A DNA stretch of 64,000 nt from positions 93,848 through 157,847 of the forward strand of contig CAYYQN010000005.1 of the NCBI GenBank assembly GCA_964473865.1, read 5' to 3'. Both the position numbers and the translations under genes were made by a program. The notes under the pieces are model-generated. The model searched no databases. It was not told the origin of the DNA and was given only the letters and a program-made list of their open reading frames with translations. Within the stretch, counting starts at the first letter, position 1, and every line of letters starts with the position of its first letter. Shown here in pieces: positions 16,335-24,164 of the stretch. The stretch is from CAIMUX01 sp964473865 (GTDB lineage Bacteria; Eisenbacteria; RBG-16-71-46; CAIMUX01).

Positions 16335-17855
16335 TTGCGGTTGACGCGCCGATACGCCCCGCGCCGCACCTGCCGCCGCACGCGCGCGCGTGAGAGCCGG
16401 CGCTGCGCGCCTCGGGCGTCGGGTCTGCGAAACCTGCGCGCGCCCGAGCGCTCCGTCCCCGACCCGTTTGACCCGCCGCCGTCCCGGGCGCTTCGGCATG
16501 CCGTTCTCGGGCTGCTGATCCTCGCCACTCCCGCCGCGGGATGGGATTTCGGCGGACGGGTCGGCGCGGAGTTCGAGGGACTCGGCGAGCGGTTCGAGGC
16601 CGCGAGCCTCTTCGATGAGAGGGTTCTGCCGGACGGAAGCATCGAAGACGTATTGGAGACCGACCCGGTCCTCTCCCGGAGCCTGAGCGCGCTCGGTCTG
16701 CTCGAGCTCAGGCTCGATTCGGACGCCTTGGCACCGCTCTCCTGCTCCGTCTCCGATGTGGCTCGGGTCGGGGACTCCCGAAGACGGAACAGCCTACGGG
16801 TGGAGAGCGGCTACCGAGCGGGCGCCGATCGGCTTCGTCTCGAGGGGCAGTGGGACGCCCAAGGCGGCAAGGACGAGCCGGCCGCCGGGTCGAATGCCCG
16901 CCTCGCCGGCACCTGGGACCGAAACCGCCTGCCGCTCGGACTGCGTTCCCAGCTGCGGCTGGGGGCCGACTGGTCGCACACCGAGGAGGAGGATCTGGCA
17001 CCCATCCTCGAATCCAGGGTCCTCCGCGGCCATGCCGAGCTGCGGCGGACGATGGGCCGGGATCTCGAGCTGCGCGGCCAGGTGGGATACCGCCACAAGG
17101 ATGCGCTGGGGTCGCGCATCGGCTCCTATGATGCGTGGATCGCCGAGACCGAGTCGGACGGGACCCTGGGATGGAGCGATCGGGTGCTGCTTCTGCTCCG
17201 GGCGGAGGATCGCAACCACGCCGCCGACACGCTGGGAATCCCGTCCTCACGGCTCGCCGAAGTGACGGCGCGCTACGAAGTAGCTCGCCGGGATTGGATC
17301 CGCCCCTACACCGAGCATCGTTTCGAGTGGCAGACCTACGACGCCGCGTCCGACATCTTCCGGGATCACCACGGGTGGAGCGGAGAGGTCGGTACCGAGC
17401 TGCTCTGGGACGCATCTCGGGGTCTCCGGGGCTCTCGCCGTGACGATGACAGCCCCGACCTCCGGTTGCGCCTCGGCGGACAGGTCGAGGTCTTCCGCTC
17501 GAAGGCCACAGCGACCGACACGCTCGCCATCGACTCGACGTTCGACAGTTACGGCGGAGTCCTGGGGATCGCTCGCGAGGGAAGCGAGGAGTTCTGGTTC
17601 GACGTGAGCGTGGAGGCCGGCCGCCGCGACTACCGGAACGAGGCGGGCAGCGGAAGCCTCGTCTTCGAAGGGCTCAATCTGAGTCTGGCCTCGACCGACT
17701 ACACCTACGTGCACACCTCGCTGCTGCTCGATTGGGCGCCGGCGCCATGGGTGCGGACCGAGGCGTTTTTGCAGTGGGACGAAGAGCTCCACGAAGTCAG
17801 CACGGACGACTTCCGGCTGTGGATGGTCAGTCTTTCGATCACGCATCCGTTTTGA
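16335..17855 (+). CDS. Predicted outer-membrane beta-barrel protein
   Basis: From about residue 68 the sequence alternates polar and hydrophobic residues with many charged turns, the pattern of amphipathic beta strands. It ends in 'LWMVSLSITHPF'; a terminal Phe is the usual recognition signal for outer-membrane barrel insertion. A hydrophobic segment 'AVLGLLILATPAAGW' (about 57-71) looks like the signal peptide, so the Arg-rich N-terminal 50 residues may not be translated. The proposed start is TTG at 16335 with weak GGAG before it; the true start may be further in. It is last in the kinase-regulator-helical protein cluster. Confidence 0.75.
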   Translation: MRLTRRYAPRRTCRRTRARESRRCAPRASGLRNLRAPERSVPDPFDPPPSRALRHAVLGLLILATPAAGWDFGGRVGAEFEGLGERFEAASLFDERVLPDGSIEDVLETDPVLSRSLSALGLLELRLDSDALAPLSCSVSDVARVGDSRRRNSLRVESGYRAGADRLRLEGQWDAQGGKDEPAAGSNARLAGTWDRNRLPLGLRSQLRLGADWSHTEEEDLAPILESRVLRGHAELRRTMGRDLELRGQVGYRHKDALGSRIGSYDAWIAETESDGTLGWSDRVLLLLRAEDRNHAADTLGIPSSRLAEVTARYEVARRDWIRPYTEHRFEWQTYDAASDIFRDHHGWSGEVGTELLWDASRGLRGSRRDDDSPDLRLRLGGQVEVFRSKATATDTLAIDSTFDSYGGVLGIAREGSEEFWFDVSVEAGRRDYRNEAGSGSLVFEGLNLSLASTDYTYVHTSLLLDWAPAPWVRTEAFLQWDEELHEVSTDDFRLWMVSLSITHPF

Positions 17856-18090
17856 CCGCCCACGCCGAGAAGCTCCCGCGGGTCGTCGCGAACAACCTGG
17901 TCGCGCCGTCGCCGGTCCATGATCACCAGCGGGTCCGGCCACGCGCAATACGTTCCAGGTTGCCCAGTCTGCACGAACCTGCCATACTCAGGGCATGGTG
18001 AAGCGCCTGCGCCTCGGGATCGAGTCTCCCGCGATCGTGCCTCCGTCCGAGCAGTGACTTCGCCGCTCGGAACGTGAGGAACCGACATTT

Positions 18091-18118
18091 CCCTGGGGCG
18101 TCCGCGGCCGGCCCAGGG
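18091..18118 (+). promoter_or_regulatory. Inverted repeat upstream of LVIVD gene
   Basis: CCCTGGG and CCCAGGG are separated by 14 bases and lie 34 bases before the ATG at 18153. It could be an operator or a leader hairpin. The rest of 17856-18152 shows no gene. Confidence 0.3.
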
Positions 18119-18152
18119 GTTGCCGTGACGGATCTGACGCTGGGAGGGAATC

Positions 18153-20336
18153 ATGGGACCGATCCGAAGACGACTCGTCACCCGTACTGCCGCGCACCAT
18201 CCGCTTGTCTGGATCCTCTTCATGTGTCTCGGCGCAATCCTGGTTCCCGGCACGACCCGGGGCGCATGCGTTGACTATTCCGCGTACCTCCACTGGGAGG
18301 GTTCTACCTATTGCGCCGCCGCCGAGGACGTCGCCTACGAGGGCAACTACGCCTATCTCGTGGGAAGCTACTCGGGGATGTCCGTGGTCGATGTCTCCAA
18401 TCCGGCCTCGCCGACGGTGGTCGGGAGTCTGACCGCGCCAGGCGTCGGGCTCGCGGTCGCCGTATCGGGCCGCTATGCTTACGTGGCCGCAAACAATCGC
18501 GGGCTTCAGGTGATCGATGTCTCGGATCCCACGCTCCCGCAGGTCGTCGCAGGCGTTAATACGCCGGGCTACGCCCGGGCAATCACGCTGGCGGGCCCGT
18601 ACGCCTACCTTATCGACGGATCGACCGGACTCTACATCATCGATGTGTCCGACCCGGTCCATCCCGTCAGCGTCGGGCACTTCGCAACCAGCGGTTCCTA
18701 TGACGTGGATGTTGCCGGCGCGTACGCGTACCTGGTGAGTGGAAACACCCTCCGCGTCATCGACATTTCCGTTCCGACTTCTCCCACCCAGGCGGGTTGG
18801 ATCGTCACCTCCGGAAGCGCAACCTGCGTGGAGGTGGCCGGAAGGTATGCGTATGTGTCGAATCAAGTCTCGGGGCTGCAGGTAATCGACGTCTTCAATC
18901 CCGCTTCCCCGGTGATCGTAGGCAGCGTCGAAGTGGGGCCAGGCGGGATCCTCGGCCGGGCCGCCGTCCGCGGATCGCTGGTCTACCAGACGCATATGCA
19001 CCGCGGCCTTTTCGCGATCGACGTAGCTGACCCCACGGCGCCCCGCGTCGTGGGGCTGGTGGGCACCTTCTCCCATGCCGGCGCGGTCGCGCTCGGCGAA
19101 GAAATGGCCTACGTAGCGGACATCGGCTACCTGCTGGTGGTCGACATCTCCAGGCCCAGCCAGCCCCCCATGCTGGGAAGTCTCGACACCCCAGGCGGCG
19201 CCTATGGAATCGCGGCCTCGGGCTCGCAGGCCTATCTCTGCAACGGAGAGAGTCTCCTCGTTCTGGATCTCTCTGATCCGGCCTCGCCTCTGCTGCAGGG
19301 CAGCGCACCGGGCTTGAGTCAGGCCCGCGCCGTCGCTGTCGCGGATGGGCTGGCGTTCGTGGCGTATCAGGCGGGAATCGCGGTTGTCGATGTCTCGAGT
19401 CCAGCCTCACCGCAGATTCTGGGGAGTGCCAGCACGGCGCAGCCCAAAGACCTGACCGCCGGGGGCGGCTATGTCTACGCCGCCTACGGAAGCAGCGGGA
19501 TCAAGGTCATCGATGTGTCCACTCCCACGGTGCCCGTGGTCGTGGGGAGCATGGATACGTATGACGCCCTGGGGGTCGATGTGGCGGGAACACACCTCTA
19601 CGTCGCGGATGCATATGGGGGACTGCTCGTCATCGACGTCTCGAATCCCGCTCTTCCACAGAACGTCGCAAGCGTGAGCGCTGATGAGTACGCGGCCGCC
19701 GTCGCGGTCTCGGGAACCTACGCGTACCTCGGACTGGGCGATGGCCAGGAGGTGCAGGTGATCGATATCTCCGATCCGGCGGCGCCCTGGGTCGTGGCGA
19801 CAGTCACCACCGCGGGTGCGTGGGCGGACATCGCGGTCCAGGACTCGTTTGTCTACGCGACCAACGAGCACGTGACCAGCGTGGTGGATGTGTCCGATCC
19901 CGCGGCGCCCGCCTTCATCGGAATGACCTGGTCACCTGGAGGCTGCGGAGCGGTCGCTGTAACGGACGGCTGTCTCTGCGAGGCGGCGGCCGATTTCGGA
20001 CTGAGGACCGCACCCTTGCAGTGCGAGGTGGCCGGGGTTGACGACCAGCGCCTGCCCCCGTCGGCCATCGCGATCTCTGCGTTTCCGAATCCCAGCTCCG
20101 GTCAGACTCTGGTCCGGCTCGACACAGGTTCAGGCGGACCGGGCCAGGTGCACATCTTCGACGCGGCGGGTCGAACGGTCCGCACAATCACCCGTGGTCC
20201 GCTGAGCGCGGGGACCTCTTTCGCAGTCTGGGATGGCCGCGACGAGTCCGGGCGACCGGCGGCACAGGGATGCTACTTTGTGGCGCTCTCGACCCCGCGG
20301 CAAACTGTCAGCCGGCGCCTGGTGTTGACTCGGTAG
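18153..20336 (+). CDS. Secreted LVIVD-repeat beta-propeller-like protein with FlgD-like C-terminal domain
   Basis: This 727-residue protein has a signal peptide (about 1-38). Thirteen repeats of about 40-45 residues follow, each containing a version of 'VIDVSDPASPxxVGS', the LVIVD signature. Each also has an 'AYAYVA' strand. The last 85 residues form a FlgD-like Ig domain ('FPNPSSGQTLVRL', 'IFDAAGRTVR', 'WDGRDESGRPA'). GGGAGGG lies 5 bases before the ATG. A surface propeller, probably for binding or adhesion, is inferred. No enzyme motif is seen. The C-terminal domain matches those at 8404, 24165, 32897 and 58083. Confidence 0.9.
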   Translation: MGPIRRRLVTRTAAHHPLVWILFMCLGAILVPGTTRGACVDYSAYLHWEGSTYCAAAEDVAYEGNYAYLVGSYSGMSVVDVSNPASPTVVGSLTAPGVGLAVAVSGRYAYVAANNRGLQVIDVSDPTLPQVVAGVNTPGYARAITLAGPYAYLIDGSTGLYIIDVSDPVHPVSVGHFATSGSYDVDVAGAYAYLVSGNTLRVIDISVPTSPTQAGWIVTSGSATCVEVAGRYAYVSNQVSGLQVIDVFNPASPVIVGSVEVGPGGILGRAAVRGSLVYQTHMHRGLFAIDVADPTAPRVVGLVGTFSHAGAVALGEEMAYVADIGYLLVVDISRPSQPPMLGSLDTPGGAYGIAASGSQAYLCNGESLLVLDLSDPASPLLQGSAPGLSQARAVAVADGLAFVAYQAGIAVVDVSSPASPQILGSASTAQPKDLTAGGGYVYAAYGSSGIKVIDVSTPTVPVVVGSMDTYDALGVDVAGTHLYVADAYGGLLVIDVSNPALPQNVASVSADEYAAAVAVSGTYAYLGLGDGQEVQVIDISDPAAPWVVATVTTAGAWADIAVQDSFVYATNEHVTSVVDVSDPAAPAFIGMTWSPGGCGAVAVTDGCLCEAAADFGLRTAPLQCEVAGVDDQRLPPSAIAISAFPNPSSGQTLVRLDTGSGGPGQVHIFDAAGRTVRTITRGPLSAGTSFAVWDGRDESGRPAAQGCYFVALSTPRQTVSRRLVLTR

Positions 20337-20381
20337 GGCCGATCGGACGGTGCCCGTGACTCTGTGGATCCGCGGGCCCGC

Positions 20382-20413
20382 GGGCCCGTGAATCTGCGGG
20401 CCCGTGAACCCGC
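20382..20413. repeat. Two tandem 16-bp units containing GGGCCC
   Basis: GGGCCCGTGAATCTGC is followed directly by GGGCCCGTGAACCCGC, with a further partial unit just upstream (GGGCCCGC from 20374). Each unit carries the palindrome GGGCCC. The repeat starts 46 bases after the LVIVD stop and may help end transcription. Confidence 0.6.
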
Positions 20414-20524
20414 GCCCCGCCCCCCCAGATCCACGGTGCGCGACGGATCCCCTCTTGCGCGCCGTCACCCGGGACCTACACTTGAGGGTGTGGGCCGGGG
20501 GTGGCGTCGCGCGGGAGGGAACAC

Positions 20525-22021
20525 GTGGTTCGAAACGTGAGAAGCAGAACGCGGTTGACTGGGTTCTTCAGCTTCCTGCCATTCCTCCTCTTCCTCGGCT
20601 GCGTCCTGGCCCTGGCCACCGGGGCCCGGGCAGAGGACTCCCTGGTCGAGGAGCTTCTGGAGAAGATGGCCGCCACCCGCGTGGAGCCGCAGCGCGCCAG
20701 CTTCGCCCGCCAGATCCTGAGCCTCGGCCCCTCCGCGCCGGTGCAATCGTTTTGCGAAGGCTACCTGCTGCTTCTGGCCGGTGATGACGCCGGAGCCACG
20801 TTGAAGCTCGAAGCCGCCCTGGCCAGGAAGAAGCATTTCGGTCAGGCGCCTTACATGTACGGAGATGCCTACAGCGCCCGCGGGCAGCAAGCCCGAGCGA
20901 TCGGCGCCTACCGCCGGGCCCTGGCCGTGGAGCCGGAGCTGCTGCCGTCCCGACTGGCGCTCGGACGCCTGCTGTTGGAGTGCGCCGAGCAGCAGGCGAG
21001 TCCCGACTCCGCGGCAGCGTTGCAGCGCGAGGCGATCGAGGTGGTGCAGCGTGGAATCAAGGATCATCCGCGCGAGATGTCCTTGCACGTCGCCCTGGGC
21101 GACTCGTATGTCGCCATGGGGCGACCCGCCGAGGCGATCTCGCCCTACCTGGTGGCCGACGAGCTCGAGCCGGCCAATGCCGGCGTCGAGAGCAAGCTCG
21201 GGTTTCTCTATGCGGATCGGGGCGAACTGAAGCTTGCACAGTCGTACCTGGCGGCCGCCCTGCGGGACGATCCGAACAACCCCGCCGCTGTCCGACGGCT
21301 CGCTGACCTCTACGGCCGGGAAGGCAAGATCGCCGCGGCGCTCACACTCCTGAGCCAGGGCTGGCGGCCGGTGCGAGATCCGAATGAACAAGCGACAATC
21401 CGGCGCACGATCGGATTCGGCCTTCTGGCGTTCGGAGAACGCATCAAGGCGCGGGAGCACTTGGAGCAGTCCCAACTGCTCCAGGACGATGAGGAGAACG
21501 CCCGGGCGCTGGCCTGGCTCGACAGCTCCAAAGCGCCAACCGACCCCCAGGGCCTCGCCCTGGCTCGTAAGGTCCTTCCCGCCTGGAATTTCCGTTGGCT
21601 GGACGAAGAGAGAATGAAGACCGACACCTGCTGGCCTCCGCCGGAGGTGGCGCCGCGTCTGATCCGTGCGGCGGAGCCGGTCTATCCCCTGGAGGCCCGC
21701 AAGCGCGGAGACGAAGGAGAAGCCCTGGTGCGCGGTCTGATCTCGCCGGAGGGGCGCCTGATCGACGTCAAGATCGCGGAGTCGTCCGGCTTTCCGAATC
21801 TGGACGCTGCGGCTCTGTCCGCCATGCGTCAGTCGGAGGTTGCGCCGGCGGTCTCCAGCGGGGCTCCGGTGGCGTGCTGGATCGAAGTCCCGTTCCGGTT
21901 CTCCCTGCACGGCCGGAAGGGCCGTCTGCGCGACGGAGGCCTTCCAAGCACGCCGGGCTCGGGAGATCAGCACATCCCGGAACCGCCGGTGGCACCGCCG
22001 CCGCCGAACATCGGGAAGTAG
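20525..22021 (+). CDS. Periplasmic TPR protein with TonB-type C-terminal domain
   Basis: The start is GTG at 20525, chosen because GGGAGGG ends 5 bases before it and it gives a clean signal peptide ('LLFLGCVLALATGARA'). TPR-like helix pairs run from about residue 60 to 330 ('ALGRLLLECAEQ', 'AVEPELLPSRLALGR'). At about 390-470 is a TonB C-terminal fold: 'AEPVYPLEARKRGDEGEAL', then 'VKIAESSGFPNLDAAALSA'. A Pro-rich tail follows. The usual N-terminal TonB anchor and Pro-rich spacer are absent, so it is probably not an energy transducer. Such TPR/TonB_C fusions have unclear roles. Confidence 0.82.
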   Translation: MVRNVRSRTRLTGFFSFLPFLLFLGCVLALATGARAEDSLVEELLEKMAATRVEPQRASFARQILSLGPSAPVQSFCEGYLLLLAGDDAGATLKLEAALARKKHFGQAPYMYGDAYSARGQQARAIGAYRRALAVEPELLPSRLALGRLLLECAEQQASPDSAAALQREAIEVVQRGIKDHPREMSLHVALGDSYVAMGRPAEAISPYLVADELEPANAGVESKLGFLYADRGELKLAQSYLAAALRDDPNNPAAVRRLADLYGREGKIAAALTLLSQGWRPVRDPNEQATIRRTIGFGLLAFGERIKAREHLEQSQLLQDDEENARALAWLDSSKAPTDPQGLALARKVLPAWNFRWLDEERMKTDTCWPPPEVAPRLIRAAEPVYPLEARKRGDEGEALVRGLISPEGRLIDVKIAESSGFPNLDAAALSAMRQSEVAPAVSSGAPVACWIEVPFRFSLHGRKGRLRDGGLPSTPGSGDQHIPEPPVAPPPPNIGK

Positions 22022-22210
22022 CCGGCTTCACGCGACTGAGAAGAGGAAAGTGAACCCCGCCCGCGCTTCGGCCGACCATTGATGCCGAAAGGCCCGGCTT
22101 CCCTTCGGACCGGGGGGTCGGTCTCGCGCCCTCGGAAGCGGTCCGGTGCGGGAGCGACAAGTCATCGTGTCGGCGCCGAGGCCCTCCGGCGGCGAACAGC
22201 CGGAGGAGCC

Positions 22211-23581
22211 ATGAACCGAATCACAGCCGGCATCGTCCTGCGGATCCTGCCCTGCTTCACGCTGCTGCTGACTGGCCTGACCGTGGCGGGCTGCGGAGGG
22301 GACGAGGGGATGGAGCCGCCGCCCACGATGGCGATCAGCACGGAAGGGTACGGCTGTTCCGACGGCGCCTCCTCCTGGTATGCGGACAAGACCCCGGTCT
22401 GGGGGGATCTGCACTCCCACACTCGATTCAGCCATGATGCCGCGGTGATCGAGCTCTGTGACGTGGATCCGGCCGGGGCACTGGACGCGGCCCGCAGCGC
22501 GGCACTCGACTTCGTCGCCATCACGGACCACGCCGAGAACGGGGCGCCGGGCGAGTACACCAAGGCGAAATGGGACAGCCTGATGAGCCAGGAGGAGGCA
22601 TTCCAGGCGGAGCATGATCTCCCGATCGTCTTCCCAGCCTTCGAGTACACCAAGAGCGACGGGCGCGCCGGAACGGGGCATCGCAACATCCTCTGCCGGG
22701 ACTTCGACACCGTTCCTTTCCGCGGATTCGGCTATGACACCTTCGGCCGTCCCACCGAGCTATGGGCCTTTCTGAACCAGAGCCCGGCCGCGGGCAACTA
22801 CCTCTGCGTCCCCCACCATCCCGCCAAAGGCGGCGACTACGACAACCCCAACATCCCCCTCTGGACCGACTGGGAAGAAAGTTTCGTGTCGGAGCCGGCA
22901 CAGCGTCTGGTCGAGGTCTACAGCCGCCACGGCAGCTCCGAGTTCGCGGGATGCGAGGAGCCGGTGAACCTCCTCTCGGCGGACCACACCGTCGAGTGGG
23001 CCCTCGGGCTGTGGCTCACGACCGGGAACCCGGGCTACAAGCTCGGGCTCGTCGGCGGGACGGACACCCACTACGGGAATCCCGGAGATGTGACTGAGAC
23101 TGCGGCAAACGTGGATCCCCGGCTCGGTCCCTACACCGGAGGGCTCACCGCGGTCTGGGTCGCCGGCAAGACTCGTAGCAGCGTCTGGACTGCGCTTCAG
23201 GACAAAGCGTGCTACGCCACGAGCGGGAGCCGTATCCGACTGGAATTCACGGCCAAGCTCGGCGCCACTCTCGTCCCGATGGGACAGACCCTCCGTCACT
23301 CGCAGGAGCTCGGCCCCGAGGCCGCCGCCCAGGTCCATCTGCACATCCGCGCCACCGGCTCGAACCGCGCGGCAATCACGCGAATCCAGATCTTTCGGAG
23401 CGGCCAGCTCCTCGCGGACCGGTCCGATGCCACATGGGGAGAGACTGCCCATCTGGACTTCCCGGACCGGCTGGAACAGGACCATGCCTACTATCGCGTC
23501 AAGATCTGGGAGTCGAGCCAGGGCGTGAGCGGCGAGCGCGAGCGCGCCTGGTCATCGCCGATCTGGGTGGAACGGGACTGA
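22211..23581 (+). CDS. PHP-type metal-dependent hydrolase lipoprotein (DUF3604-like)
   Basis: This 456-residue protein starts at the ATG 22211 after GGAGGAGCC. A lipobox is visible in 'LTVAGCGGDE' (Cys at about residue 28). The PHP-like metal motifs are present: 'VWGDLHSHTRFSHD', 'FVAITDHAE', and a late 'GGTDTHYG'. This pattern is seen in the DUF3604/CehA group of PHP-superfamily proteins. It should be a metal-dependent phosphoesterase or hydrolase on the cell surface; the substrate is unknown. It follows the TPR/TonB gene by 189 bases on the same strand. Confidence 0.85.
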   Translation: MNRITAGIVLRILPCFTLLLTGLTVAGCGGDEGMEPPPTMAISTEGYGCSDGASSWYADKTPVWGDLHSHTRFSHDAAVIELCDVDPAGALDAARSAALDFVAITDHAENGAPGEYTKAKWDSLMSQEEAFQAEHDLPIVFPAFEYTKSDGRAGTGHRNILCRDFDTVPFRGFGYDTFGRPTELWAFLNQSPAAGNYLCVPHHPAKGGDYDNPNIPLWTDWEESFVSEPAQRLVEVYSRHGSSEFAGCEEPVNLLSADHTVEWALGLWLTTGNPGYKLGLVGGTDTHYGNPGDVTETAANVDPRLGPYTGGLTAVWVAGKTRSSVWTALQDKACYATSGSRIRLEFTAKLGATLVPMGQTLRHSQELGPEAAAQVHLHIRATGSNRAAITRIQIFRSGQLLADRSDATWGETAHLDFPDRLEQDHAYYRVKIWESSQGVSGERERAWSSPIWVERD

Positions 23582-23691
23582 TCTACCGGGGGGCGAGCGC
23601 CGGTGACGCAGGCGCAGAAGGGGACGCGGAACAGCTGCGGACAAGATGGTGTCATCCAATCGAAGTCGGCTCAGTCGTCTCCCAACCCCGC

Positions 23692-24111
23692 TCAATTCGC
23701 CATCTTGATGGCCGCAAGCGTCTCCACGCTCCGCACATCGCGGGCCGTCTTGACAACCAGGCGCACGCCTCGCCCCTCCGCGTACTTTTGCGCGCGGTCG
23801 ATCACCTCCAGCACGGCCGCGGGCAGGGCGCTCTCATGGGCGGCCTGAACGGCCTTCTCGCCCAGCGCGAAGGAGGCCAGGAAGTGTCCCTGGCACGGTG
23901 CCATGTACAGCACCGTCCGCTTCTGCTGCCTGAGGCGAAGCCCCCACCCGGTGCTCTTGCTGGCAAAGCCCCACTCCTCGGAGATCGGCGCAAAGCGAGT
24001 GGCGATGCGCCGACGAAGCTCTTTCCACTGGGGAAACGCCCGACCCAGAGTGACGGCGAGTTCCTCTTCCTTGGGCGGCCGGGTCTTGTCATCGAAGGCG
24101 CTGAGTGCCAG
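23692..24111 (-). CDS. DUF3788 family protein, probable CTG start
   Basis: The readable product is about 139 residues. It begins '(L/M)ALSAFDDKTRPPKEEEL', continues 'EEWGFASKSTGWGLRLRQQK' and 'MAPCQGHFLASFALGEKAV', and ends 'ETLAAIKMAN'. These are DUF3788 features. There is no ATG at the expected place. The codon before 'ALSAFDDK' is CTG at 24111-24109, with AGGAG 7 bases upstream. The only ATG lies near the middle and would remove half the domain. I therefore propose CTG as the start. The function of the family is not established. No signal peptide is seen. Confidence 0.7.
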   Translation of the reverse strand: MALSAFDDKTRPPKEEELAVTLGRAFPQWKELRRRIATRFAPISEEWGFASKSTGWGLRLRQQKRTVLYMAPCQGHFLASFALGEKAVQAAHESALPAAVLEVIDRAQKYAEGRGVRLVVKTARDVRSVETLAAIKMAN

Positions 24112-24164
24112 ACTTCCGCTCCTCTCTCTACCGAACCTCAGCCCGCGGCTCCCTGGATCCGAGA

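Noticed and set aside
20374..20413. Rho-independent terminator
   Set aside because: GGGCCC palindromes are only 6 bp and there is no T-run, so I list it as a repeat only.
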